A DNA stretch of 30,173 nucleotides from a virus. The notes beneath the pieces were generated by a model. That model was not told where the DNA came from. It ran no database searches and saw nothing but the letters and a program-made list of their open reading frames with translations. The position numbers were made by a program, and so were the translations under genes. Below are positions 14,824 through 22,416 of the stretch, piece by piece. Position 1 is the first letter of the stretch. Each line of letters starts with the position of its first letter. The DNA lies in the IMG/VR virus record IMGVR_UViG_3300017756_000065, positions 1 to 30,173 of that record; one strand, 5' to 3'.

Positions 14824-17097
14824 ATGGGAATTCTAGATAGATTCAGAGGCGTAATTAAGAAGTCAAGCCAAAACACGAACGAAGCTTTCAACAAATTAGT
14901 TTATAGGTATCTGGGTGATAACCTTATAAGCTCTAGTGAAAATGATGATACTTACATCAATAAAGGTTATAGATTCAACTCAACGATTTACTCAATAGTA
15001 AATCTAATAAGTAAGACAGCGGCAAATATTCCGTTTCAAATTTATGAGGTGAAAAATGAGAATGAACTTAAAAGATATAAGTCTATCACATCTGGATCAG
15101 TCACCACTACTGGATTGATCAATGCGAATATAATACAGAAAAAAGCTTTAGTTGGAGTTGAAGATACAGATCTACATGAATTACTAAATAGACCAAATCC
15201 AGCTCAATCGTTTAATAGTTGGATTCAAGAAGTTATAGCTTTTGGGTCTTTAACTGGCAATAGATACATTTATGGTATTGCTCCAGACACTGGACAGAAT
15301 AGTGGCAAGTATAAGGAACTTTATGTTCTACCTAGTCAAGTAGTGGAAATTCACAGCGGTGGATTAATGCAGCCAATTAAAGAATATACTCTGCAATACA
15401 ATGGAACCTATAAAATCCCATCTGAGTATATCTGTCACATTAAAAACTTCAACCCTTATTACGATGGCTCTGGATCTCATTTATACGGAATGAGTCCATT
15501 AAAGGCTGGACTGAGATCTATGGATGCTAATAATGAGGCATTGACTACTGGAGTTAAATATCTACAAAATCAAACAGCTCGAGGTATGTTGATCTCAGAT
15601 GAGGGCGATATTACAGAGAGTCAAGCTAGACAATTAAAAGATAAATTTAAAAGTAATTATCAAGGATCTCAAAATGCTGGTGATTTAATCATAACTCCAA
15701 AGAAATTATCATGGGTAAACTTTGGGCTCAATGCATCAGATTTGTCTTTGATAGAACAGTACAACGCAAGTATAAAAGATCTTTGTAATGTTTACAATGT
15801 ACCAGTTCAATTATTAAATAATACAGACAGCTCTACTTACAACAATATGAAAGAGGCTAAAAAAGCCTTATATCAAAATGCTGTAATTCCAGAGCTAATA
15901 AGAATAAGAGAAGAGCTTAATAGATGGCTTACTCCTCAGTATGGAGAGAAGTTATATATAGACTTTGATTTTAACAGTATTCCAGAGCTACAAGAAGAGA
16001 CCGAAAAGGTAGTGGATCAGATGTCTAAAAGCTGGTGGCTTACTCCCAATGAGAAGAGGATCGCTATGAATTATGGAGTTGATGAGGATAATATAAGAAT
16101 GAATGAGTATTATGTCCCAGCTAATCTGATCCCAATAGAGCCAAGCTCTGGGCTTGATGACATAGTGGATGCTATAGATGAGCAAAAGATGCATAAGAGA
16201 GAAGTGGTGGGAATGAACAACGTTTACACTACTATAGCAGAGGCTAGAGCTAGAGCCGAGCAAATGGGAGGAACTGGATTCCATGAACATATCTTTGATG
16301 GATATACTGTTTACATGCCTTTTGAAACTCACGAAGAGTATGAGGCGGCAAATGATGGAAAGTTGGCTGAGTATTATGCAGATAGAGATTTATACAACGA
16401 TGATGATTTAGATTTAGATTCTGAAATATATCAGATGTACGACATGGAAACAAAGGCGCCTAATATTAGCGCTAGCATGGAGACAGCTTTAAGGAATAAA
16501 GTTAAAGATCACAATGAAGAGTATGGAGACAATCCAGCAAAGCGAGCGACCTATTCTATGCTAGCCAGATCTTTTGTCAGAGGCATAGGTGCTTATAGAA
16601 CAAACCCCAGCTCAGTTAGACCCAACGTAAGTAATGAGCAGCAGTGGGCTTTGGGTAGGGTCAACGGATTGCTTTACGCTTTAAGAACTGGTAGATTTAG
16701 ATCTAGCGCTTATGATACTGATTTACTTCCAGAAGAGCATTCATTGTCATCTAAAAAAGAAGTAGAAAATAAAGATTATGATAACTATCCGCAAGGCGCC
16801 AGTAATAATGCTCAAAGAGTTTTAGACTGGGATAAAGAATATAGTCTTAGATCTAAGATGGGGACAGATACTGGATGGGCTAGAGCTAGACAATTAGCAG
16901 CAAGGCGCCCACTAAGCCAGTCCGATGTAAATGAGATTTATAGCTTTTTAAAAAGGCATGAACAAAATGCAGAGATAGCTGAGGAGTTTAGAGGAACGCC
17001 GTGGAATGATAAAGGGTATGTGATGTATAATGCTTGGGGTGGTAGAGCTATGCTGTCATTTGTAGAGAGAAATAGATCAGCTAACAAAGATGATTAG
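14824..17097 (+). CDS. Portal protein with a long C-terminal extension
   Basis: A 757-residue protein. I start at ATG 14824 (MGILDRFRGVIKKS) because an upstream in-frame ATG at 14749 lies inside terL and before the -7 box. Residues up to about 440 are an HK97-type portal: INLISKTAANIPFQIYE-like NLISKTAANIPFQIYE, LHELLNRPNPAQ, and SSTYNNMKEAKKALYQNAVIP. The extension from about 456 to 757 is unusual. One part has TGFHEHIFDGYTVYMPF; a second has MGAY-type GIGAYRTNPSSVRP and VNGLLYALRTGRF; a third has RRPLSQSDVNEIYSFLKRH. I know these modules as parts of other phage head-region proteins. The portal ring is the DNA gate; the extension may add maturation or scaffolding functions. Confidence 0.85.
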   Translation: MGILDRFRGVIKKSSQNTNEAFNKLVYRYLGDNLISSSENDDTYINKGYRFNSTIYSIVNLISKTAANIPFQIYEVKNENELKRYKSITSGSVTTTGLINANIIQKKALVGVEDTDLHELLNRPNPAQSFNSWIQEVIAFGSLTGNRYIYGIAPDTGQNSGKYKELYVLPSQVVEIHSGGLMQPIKEYTLQYNGTYKIPSEYICHIKNFNPYYDGSGSHLYGMSPLKAGLRSMDANNEALTTGVKYLQNQTARGMLISDEGDITESQARQLKDKFKSNYQGSQNAGDLIITPKKLSWVNFGLNASDLSLIEQYNASIKDLCNVYNVPVQLLNNTDSSTYNNMKEAKKALYQNAVIPELIRIREELNRWLTPQYGEKLYIDFDFNSIPELQEETEKVVDQMSKSWWLTPNEKRIAMNYGVDEDNIRMNEYYVPANLIPIEPSSGLDDIVDAIDEQKMHKREVVGMNNVYTTIAEARARAEQMGGTGFHEHIFDGYTVYMPFETHEEYEAANDGKLAEYYADRDLYNDDDLDLDSEIYQMYDMETKAPNISASMETALRNKVKDHNEEYGDNPAKRATYSMLARSFVRGIGAYRTNPSSVRPNVSNEQQWALGRVNGLLYALRTGRFRSSAYDTDLLPEEHSLSSKKEVENKDYDNYPQGASNNAQRVLDWDKEYSLRSKMGTDTGWARARQLAARRPLSQSDVNEIYSFLKRHEQNAEIAEEFRGTPWNDKGYVMYNAWGGRAMLSFVERNRSANKDD

Positions 17098-18750
17098 GTG
17101 GACATCAAAAAATTTAAAGAGAGCTGGAGAGGAGCCTTTTCCGATAGGCTAAATCTCAATGAAAGGAAACAATCCAAAAAGTGGAAAAGATATCTATTAG
17201 CAGAATATACCAAAGGAGTAGAATCTTTTTTAAGCACGAATTCAGAGAGGGAATTTTCTAATTTATTCAAGGTACGAGACATTCAGACTCTGTATGTAAA
17301 TCTCTATGAGGAGGTTGGAGTTGACTTTGCTAAATGGTACGCTAGAAGCTTTGATAAGTTTATAGAAAAGAATTCTGGAAACGAATCTACATGGCGAACA
17401 ACATTTTCAAGGATAGGTCAAACAGAAGCTGGTGATAAGATAATTCTGGTTCAAGGGACAGCTCATAAGGAGCTTAAAAGAAATATAGGAAATCTATTTA
17501 AGGATCCAGAGTTTCAGTCATTAGGAAGAGACCAGCAAGGTAGAATCTTACAAAGTAGATTCAAAGGAATTACAGAGTATCAAGCCACTAGGATAGTAAG
17601 AACTGAAGCAACCTCAGCGGCTAATGAGGGAATAATGCAATCAGCCTCAGATATATTTCCAAAGTCAAGTTTGATAAAAGAATGGATCAGCTCCCAAGAT
17701 GGAAGGACTAGAGCTTTCAATAGAGGTGATAAATCCGATCACCTAAACATGAATGGCAGAAAGGTAGGTTTTGATGAGACTTTTGCAGTTCCAGAGTTTG
17801 GTCGAGTGGTGCAAATGAAAAAGCCAGCTGACTTTAGGTCTGGAGCCTCGGCTCATAATATTGTGAACTGTAGATGTTCAATGGCTGTATATCCAAAAGA
17901 AGGAGCAGAGGTCAATGAGGGTGTTTCTTTGACTGGGATAGGGGGGGGAGTAAGCGCCAGAACTAGCCAGCTCATAGGAGATGAAATAGTAACAGCTAGG
18001 AAGCCAACCGCTGACATTACTAGCAGAGAGAGGGCTAGAGAGTTTACTTCAAAGCCAAATCAAGCTAAAGATATAAAAGAAGCTAAAGATATATTTACAA
18101 ACAAATTAAAAGAGGTAAATATAAGCGTGAGTAAAATATCTGTAGGAAGAGGAATCTCTATAGATAATATGAATAAATTTATAAATCAATTTACTGAGCT
18201 ATCATCTAAATATAAAATTTCCCATTTAAGAGCTGGATCTAAAGTTAATTTGAGATTTACTGGTGGCTCTGGTTATGGTGGGCAAGTCCGATATTTTGAC
18301 AGTGGTAAATTAGCGGAAATTGATTTAGGTAAGGGATATAATGCTAGATCAGATTTTCACAAAGAATATATAAAAAAGAGCCGAAGCCCAGACAAACAAA
18401 ATACTATATTTTCTGATAGAGGTAAAAGTATAGTGGATGAGGAAAATTTAGAGGTAGCAACATTAACTCATGAGTTCGCGCATTATATAGATAATATAGA
18501 TACCTCCACATTAACTAAAACATTTTGGAAAGAAATTGATGACATTAGATCAGAATATAGCTTAGAGCGTTTAAAATATCTAAAAGAGAGGAATATAAAA
18601 AAATTTAATGAAATTAATTTAGGGAATTACGCTGGAACATCAAGGGATGAATTTTTTGCTGAAGGTTTTACAGAATATGAGCTAAGATCAAATCCATCAA
18701 AATACGCAATAAAAATAGGAGAATTAACAAAAAAATATTTTGGAAAATGA
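17098..18750 (+). CDS. MuF head morphogenesis protein fused to a metallopeptidase-like domain
   Basis: A 550-residue protein starting at GTG directly after the portal stop. Residues about 140-262 are a MuF/SPP1 gp7-type domain: ITEYQATRIVRTEATSAANEG (158-178, abridged reading), EWISSQDGRTRAFNRGDKSDH and the closing NCRCSMAVYP with Cys258 and Cys260. MuF proteins sit in the virion head and enter with the DNA. After a glycine linker the C-terminal part (about 330-550) holds TLTHEFAHYID with the zinc motif H458-E-F-A-H462 and, further on, SRDEFFAEGF with a likely third ligand at E518 or E522. This is the layout of MuF polymorphic toxins. Protease activity is inferred. Eight G at 17941-17948 separate the two halves. 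Confidence 0.85.
   Translation: MDIKKFKESWRGAFSDRLNLNERKQSKKWKRYLLAEYTKGVESFLSTNSEREFSNLFKVRDIQTLYVNLYEEVGVDFAKWYARSFDKFIEKNSGNESTWRTTFSRIGQTEAGDKIILVQGTAHKELKRNIGNLFKDPEFQSLGRDQQGRILQSRFKGITEYQATRIVRTEATSAANEGIMQSASDIFPKSSLIKEWISSQDGRTRAFNRGDKSDHLNMNGRKVGFDETFAVPEFGRVVQMKKPADFRSGASAHNIVNCRCSMAVYPKEGAEVNEGVSLTGIGGGVSARTSQLIGDEIVTARKPTADITSRERAREFTSKPNQAKDIKEAKDIFTNKLKEVNISVSKISVGRGISIDNMNKFINQFTELSSKYKISHLRAGSKVNLRFTGGSGYGGQVRYFDSGKLAEIDLGKGYNARSDFHKEYIKKSRSPDKQNTIFSDRGKSIVDEENLEVATLTHEFAHYIDNIDTSTLTKTFWKEIDDIRSEYSLERLKYLKERNIKKFNEINLGNYAGTSRDEFFAEGFTEYELRSNPSKYAIKIGELTKKYFGK
17941..17948 (+). repeat. Eight-G tract at the MuF/metallopeptidase boundary
   Basis: The codons read ATA GGG GGG GGA GTA. 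Loss of one G gives GAG TAA at once; gain of one G gives AGT AAG CGC CAG AAC TAG. Both leave the MuF domain intact and remove the peptidase domain. Confidence 0.9.
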
Positions 18751-18935
18751 CACCAAATCAAGATTTAATATGTTATAAATGTAAAAACTGGAATCAGTTT
18801 GATTTAGGATGCAAAGCTTTTAAAGATATTCCTCAAAAGATTATCATGACAAATAAGCATGATGAGCCTTTAAAGAATCAAAATAATGATATAATTTTTG
18901 AAGAGGGTACTCCACATGATTTAGAAAAGTTATAA
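18747..18935 (+). CDS. Small Cys-containing phage protein
   Basis: A 62-residue protein overlapping the MuF gene by 4 bp (ATGA). It has LICYKCKNW (C9, C12) and GCKAFKDIPQKI (C22) and a His at residue 38 in NKHDEPL, which could form a small zinc site. Short proteins with this C-x2-C...CKAF-x-x-IP pattern are familiar from phage head modules next to MuF or capsid genes, but their role is not known to me. Tight coupling to a putative toxin gene makes a partner, chaperone or immunity role worth testing. Confidence 0.62.
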   Translation: MTPNQDLICYKCKNWNQFDLGCKAFKDIPQKIIMTNKHDEPLKNQNNDIIFEEGTPHDLEKL

Positions 18936-18940
18936 TTTAA

Positions 18941-18948
18941 TATCTTTG
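18941..18948 (+). promoter_or_regulatory. -7 promoter box of the capsid operon
   Basis: TATCTTTG matches TAnnTTTG and ends four bases before the ATG at 18953, so the protease message would be leaderless or nearly so. Its gene order (protease, capsid, terminator) makes a compact, high-output unit. Confidence 0.58.
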
Positions 18949-18952
18949 TAAA

Positions 18953-19645
18953 ATGAAAAATATTTTATTTAAGTCAGCTCCAATGGGTGAGCTAATAGAC
19001 ATGGATGACAAAGCTGGAATAGTCAAAGGCTATGCATCCGTTTTTAATAATGTTGATTCCGATGGAGACATAATTAGAAAAGGCGCATATCTTAAAACAA
19101 TATCAGAGAATGGTTCTAGAGTGAAATATCTCTATCAGCATGACATGGATAAACCAATAGGCAAAATGAGAATGCTGGAGGAGGATCAAAAGGGATTAAT
19201 GTTTGAGGCTGAGATAGCTAAAACTACTCTAGGAAATGATGTGATGGAACTTGTAAGGGCTGGAGTAATAACAGAAAACTCAGTCGGCATAATGCCTATA
19301 AGAAAAGAAATGAATGCAGAGAGTAAAAGAGAGATTTATGAAGTCAAACTCTTTGAGGTTTCTGCTGTAACTTTAGCCGCTAATGATGAGGCTAAGATAA
19401 TGGATCACAAAGGGAACTATGATCCAAGTAAAGTAGCTGACCGATTTGATAAAATTGCTAAGCTGCTCAGAAAAGGAAATATCTCAGATGATTTGGGCTT
19501 TGCCTTAGAATCTGAAATATATAAGCTCAAAGGAATATTTCAAACATTCACTTTGCCAACTGTAGAGGTTACAGAGCCGATAGAAGTTAAAAACGATGAG
19601 CTAGAGTTTTTAAATAATGTTTATAATAATCTAAAAATTAATTGA
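18953..19645 (+). CDS. Prohead maturation protease, HK97 type (U35)
   Basis: A 230-residue serine protease. IVKGYASVFNNVDSDGDII (residues 23-41, partly quoted) is the family opening. YLYQHDMDKPIGKM gives the catalytic His63, TENSVGI gives Ser110, and LFEVSAVTLAAND (133-145) gives Glu135 and the family's closing strand. It processes the capsid protein and scaffold during head maturation. The last 80 residues form a linker and helices with no catalytic role. It ends one base before the capsid start. Confidence 0.92.
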   Translation: MKNILFKSAPMGELIDMDDKAGIVKGYASVFNNVDSDGDIIRKGAYLKTISENGSRVKYLYQHDMDKPIGKMRMLEEDQKGLMFEAEIAKTTLGNDVMELVRAGVITENSVGIMPIRKEMNAESKREIYEVKLFEVSAVTLAANDEAKIMDHKGNYDPSKVADRFDKIAKLLRKGNISDDLGFALESEIYKLKGIFQTFTLPTVEVTEPIEVKNDELEFLNNVYNNLKIN

Positions 19646-19646
19646 T

Positions 19647-20861
19647 ATGTCTAACATTCAAGAACAACTAGATAAAATTGGAAGTCTAGTAGATGAGAGA
19701 ATTGAGAAGGCATCTGGTCAGATTAAAGATAATGCTAAAAATGAATTTGATGGCGTGCTTAAGTCTGAAATAGAAAACCTATCTCAAGATTTTGTAGCTA
19801 AGTTTGATGAGCAAACTAAAAGAATGGACTCTGTAGAGCTAGCTGCTAAAAAAGATATCGAGGGATCGATGAAATTGTCTTTTAAAGGACAAATTGAAAA
19901 AGCTGTTAATGATGGCGCCCTAGAAGGTATTAGAAAAGGAACTCATAACGGAGCAAGATTTGAAGTAAAAAGCTCTGATATGACTATGGCTAACACTAAC
20001 ACTGGAGTAGTGGCTAGAGAGCAAGTGATTGAAGATTTCAAATTTGATCCATCAAGAAAAGTGCATGTCCGTACTTTGATCCCTAATGGATCTACTGATG
20101 CTCAAACTGTAAGATTTCCCAAGGAAGGCGCTTACACTGACAATGCAGCTGCTACAGCTCAAGGATCAGCACTAGGTCAGTCTGACTTTGACGTCACTGC
20201 AACCTCTGTAAATATGGAGAAGATTGGTACGTTCCTTAAATTAACCGATGAAATGCTTTCGGATACAGCTGGTCTTTCCTCTTATCTTGCTGCAAGAGTA
20301 CCTAATAAGGTGCTATCTGTAGAAGATACTGAGATCCTAAATGGAGATGGATCTAGCCCAAATTTAGATGGACTATTTACTGATGGAACTGCTTTCACTA
20401 CATCTAGCGGCGGTTTATTTTATCAGTCTGTAGAGTCAGCTAATGAGTATGATGTTGTAGTGGTCGCTTTGAATCAGCTATCTCTATTGAACTATCAAGC
20501 AGATACTATCTTATTGAATCCAACTGATTTGCATAAGATCGTATTATTGAAATCTACTGCTAATGAATACCTAAGACAGCAAATTTATACTGGAATCCAG
20601 CCTACTATTATGGGCATCCCAGTAACTGTCAACACTGCTGTTCCTAATGGAAAATTCTTAGTAATGGACTCAAGAGCTGCAACTCAGTACTGGATCAGAG
20701 AGAATCTAGGAATTGAATTTTCTAGAGAAGATGGAACTAATTTCCAGTCAAATTTTGTAACTGTAAGAGCGCAGCTTAGAGCTGGTCTTACTAATTATGC
20801 TCCCAATGCTATCGTGCAAGGGACTTTCTCAAGTGCTAAAACAGCCTTAGAGACCTCATAA
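19647..20861 (+). CDS. Major capsid protein, HK97 fold
   Basis: A 404-residue capsid protein. The first ~105 residues are charged and helical (for example ESKIENLSQDFVAKFDEQ-like SEIENLSQDFVAKFDEQ), the expected scaffolding delta domain that the upstream protease removes. The mature part begins around MTMANTNTGVVAREQ and contains RTLIPNGSTDAQTVRFP, a KIGTFLKLTDEML segment and DTEILNGDGSSPNLDGLF, all characteristic of HK97-like capsids. Codon use shows more C-ending codons than neighbouring genes, which fits strong expression. A clear terminator follows at 20882. Confidence 0.93.
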   Translation: MSNIQEQLDKIGSLVDERIEKASGQIKDNAKNEFDGVLKSEIENLSQDFVAKFDEQTKRMDSVELAAKKDIEGSMKLSFKGQIEKAVNDGALEGIRKGTHNGARFEVKSSDMTMANTNTGVVAREQVIEDFKFDPSRKVHVRTLIPNGSTDAQTVRFPKEGAYTDNAAATAQGSALGQSDFDVTATSVNMEKIGTFLKLTDEMLSDTAGLSSYLAARVPNKVLSVEDTEILNGDGSSPNLDGLFTDGTAFTTSSGGLFYQSVESANEYDVVVVALNQLSLLNYQADTILLNPTDLHKIVLLKSTANEYLRQQIYTGIQPTIMGIPVTVNTAVPNGKFLVMDSRAATQYWIRENLGIEFSREDGTNFQSNFVTVRAQLRAGLTNYAPNAIVQGTFSSAKTALETS

Positions 20862-20881
20862 CCTAAAGAGGCGGTAATTAA

Positions 20882-20909
20882 AGGGGATCTTTGCGATCCT
20901 CTTTTTTTT
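20882..20909 (+). terminator. Rho-independent terminator after the capsid gene
   Basis: An 8-bp stem (AGGGGATC with GATCCTCT, one G-T wobble) with loop TTTGC is followed by a T-run to 20909. It closes the capsid transcription unit. Confidence 0.88.
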
Positions 20910-20949
20910 ACCCTTACTCTAAAAAAACTTTAAAATAATTAAAAAAAGT

Positions 20950-20980
20950 TTTGGTGGAATAAAAAAAGTTTATATCTTTA
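20950..20980 (+). promoter_or_regulatory. Host-type promoter of the small-gene cluster
   Basis: TTTG (20950-20953), a 19-bp spacer and TATCTTTA (20973-20980) match the Bacteroidota promoter except for the last base of the -7 box. The spacing equals that of the early promoter at 7650. It should make the cluster behind it independent of the late genes. Confidence 0.72.
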
Positions 20981-21011
20981 CAGAGTAAAACAAAACAAAA
21001 TACTAGAAATT

Positions 21012-21362
21012 ATGAAAGCATTAGAAATTATTAAGAAACTAAAAGAAAGAAAAAGCTCACTAGAGTTCCAAACCAGACTACATTCTGGCCTTATCTCTCA
21101 TAACTACATTGTAGAGGTAGGTGCTAGCACTGTTAGACTAGTAGACGGTAAAGCAAAGTTGATGCCTATAGAGGGTACTGAATTACCATCTCAGTGGACT
21201 GCTGGAGGAGTAAAAGAAATCAAAGAGAAATGTAGCTGGAATAATATGCTAGGTAAGCCAATGCAGATTAAGGCTATAAACTATAAGGACTGGTACGCTA
21301 AGGAGCTTGATAGTATCAACGAAACTTTAGAAATGTTTGAACCTTTAGTGGTAAAAGTTTAA
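21012..21362 (+). CDS. Unknown protein, first gene of the small-gene cluster
   Basis: A 116-residue protein about 31 nt after the cluster promoter. It starts with a basic helix (MKALEIIKKLKERKSS) and has a beta-rich middle (NYIVEVGASTVRLVDGKAKL) with a Trp-containing ELPSQWTAGG segment. A helical end (LDSINETLEMFEPL) follows. No motif of a known family, signal peptide or membrane segment is visible. Being first behind a host-like promoter suggests early expression and possibly host takeover or counter-defence, but that is inference from context only. Confidence 0.65.
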   Translation: MKALEIIKKLKERKSSLEFQTRLHSGLISHNYIVEVGASTVRLVDGKAKLMPIEGTELPSQWTAGGVKEIKEKCSWNNMLGKPMQIKAINYKDWYAKELDSINETLEMFEPLVVKV

Positions 21363-21373
21363 AAAACAATAAC

Positions 21374-21405
21374 TAACCAAGGGAGCCGAAAGGCTCCCAT
21401 TAAAA
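21374..21405 (+). repeat. Hairpin repeat, copy 1
   Basis: A 32-nt sequence identical to 21644-21675. Its core GGGAGCC-GAAA-GGCTCCC (21381-21398) is a perfect 7-bp stem with a GAAA tetraloop. It lies between two genes and ends its stem 16 nt before the ATG at 21415. No T-run follows, so it is not a terminator. Confidence 0.93.
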
Positions 21406-21414
21406 ATTAATATT

Positions 21415-21639
21415 ATGGAAAATTACACAACAGAACAAAAAATGAATGCTATAGAGCAATTAATCAGTCAAATGGAGAGAACCCCTACTGAAAAAAGTAA
21501 AGAGGCTATGACTAAAGGATTAACCATTTTCTTTCAAAATCACTATGGTGAAGGAATTTACGGAACTGGAGAATTTGGAGATCTATACCATAAATTCAAA
21601 GATATAGAGAGTAGTACAGAGCCTCAAATAATTGACTAA
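21415..21639 (+). CDS. Unknown small protein
   Basis: A 74-residue acidic protein whose start lies 16 nt after the first hairpin repeat. The N-terminal half is helical (TTEQKMNAIEQLISQME) and the C-terminal half is aromatic and Gly-rich (NHYGEGIYGTGEFGDLYHKF). I recognise no family. It belongs to the cluster read from the promoter at 20950. Confidence 0.6.
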   Translation: MENYTTEQKMNAIEQLISQMERTPTEKSKEAMTKGLTIFFQNHYGEGIYGTGEFGDLYHKFKDIESSTEPQIID

Positions 21640-21643
21640 TCAA

Positions 21644-21675
21644 TAACCAAGGGAGCCGAAAGGCTCCCATTAAAA
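21644..21675 (+). repeat. Hairpin repeat, copy 2
   Basis: The second exact 32-nt copy, with the same GGGAGCC-GAAA-GGCTCCC stem-loop at 21651-21668. It again sits in the gap after a stop codon, with its stem 16 nt before the next ATG (21685). Same orientation and same distance as copy 1 point to a role in the messenger RNA. Confidence 0.93.
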
Positions 21676-21684
21676 CAAGCTATT

Positions 21685-21852
21685 ATGAGAAACAGTCAAA
21701 GAGTAAGATCACAAAGATGGTCAGTAAGATTTAAAATAGGAGCAGATCCTCTGGTAATTGAGGCAGACTTCTGGAGCGTTAAAGATGCTAGGAATTGGAT
21801 TGAGAAGTCCATAGGTCAGCGCCTTGTAGGTATCAGTAAAATCGTTGATTAA
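21685..21852 (+). CDS. Unknown small protein
   Basis: A 55-residue protein with its start 16 nt after the second hairpin repeat. It opens with a basic, Arg-rich stretch (MRNSQRVRSQRWSVRFKIG), followed by ADPLVIEADFWSVKDARNWIE and a short C-terminal strand. The pattern of strand, helix and strand could be a tiny nucleic-acid or protein-binding fold, but no family is recognised. Confidence 0.6.
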   Translation: MRNSQRVRSQRWSVRFKIGADPLVIEADFWSVKDARNWIEKSIGQRLVGISKIVD

Positions 21853-21877
21853 TTAACTAACTTAAAATCAAACTATT

Positions 21878-22147
21878 ATGGAGTTTAAAAAAATCGCTTA
21901 CTTTGTGGTGAGCAAAAATTCTAAGGAGTTTATGACAGTAGATCATAAATGGACTATTAATTTTAGAAAGGCTAAAGCCTTTGAAAACAGAAAAGATGCT
22001 GTAACCTTTATCAGCAATCTTAGCTTAAGAAAAGCCAGCGCAACTGAAGTGATGGACTGGTGGATCATAGAAGATAACCAGCTTACTAAATCTGGTCAAG
22101 CATTAATTCAAATTAAAAATAATGGAAAATCAATTAAAACAATATAA
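21878..22147 (+). CDS. Unknown small protein
   Basis: An 89-residue protein, the fourth in the cluster. KAKAFENRKDAVTFISNL (about residues 31-48) and ATEVMDWWIIEDNQ read like alternating strands and helices. It shares an aromatic, Trp-containing style with the gene before it. The gap before it (21853-21877) lacks the hairpin repeat. The end overlaps the following membrane-protein gene by 26 bp. Function unknown. Confidence 0.6.
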   Translation: MEFKKIAYFVVSKNSKEFMTVDHKWTINFRKAKAFENRKDAVTFISNLSLRKASATEVMDWWIIEDNQLTKSGQALIQIKNNGKSIKTI

Positions 22148-22283
22148 AAGAATTACATCAAGGCGAAATGCCATTAACATAAAAAGACAAATTGTATGGA
22201 CAGCGGTATTATTTCTAATCGCCATACTTGCTGCTAATTTTATTACTTACTCATTAATTCACTTTATATATGACAAAGCCTAA
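22122..22283 (+). CDS. Small single-pass membrane protein
   Basis: A 53-residue protein. A basic N-terminus (ending in AINIKRQ) is followed by a hydrophobic helix, IVWTAVLFLIAILAANFI (about residues 24-41), and a short tail. It overlaps both neighbours (26 bp with the previous gene, 14 bp with the next), which argues for joint translation. By the positive-inside rule the N-terminus would be cytoplasmic. Role unknown; small phage membrane proteins often act in superinfection exclusion. Confidence 0.55.
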   Translation: MENQLKQYKRITSRRNAINIKRQIVWTAVLFLIAILAANFITYSLIHFIYDKA

Positions 22284-22416
22284 CGGAAAAAAAATGAAAT
22301 GGATCCTTATTTTATTATTTCTTGTTTGGGGCGCAAGCTTTCAAATAAGGTTTGGATCTTACTTTGACTCTTTTTTAATGATTACTATCGCTTTAATGAT
22401 TTATGCTAATGAATAG
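22270..22416 (+). CDS. Small two-helix membrane protein
   Basis: A 48-residue protein overlapping both neighbours. After a basic start it has WILILLFLVWGASF (residues 11-24) and a second hydrophobic stretch, SFLMITIALMIYA (34-46), joined by a short polar turn with Arg and Asp. This fits a hairpin in the inner membrane. It has no known family and may act with the preceding membrane protein. Confidence 0.52.
   Translation: MTKPNGKKMKWILILLFLVWGASFQIRFGSYFDSFLMITIALMIYANE

Noticed and set aside
21374-21675. The two hairpin repeats as a CRISPR array
   Set aside because: Only two copies, 270 bp apart, with coding genes between them rather than spacers.
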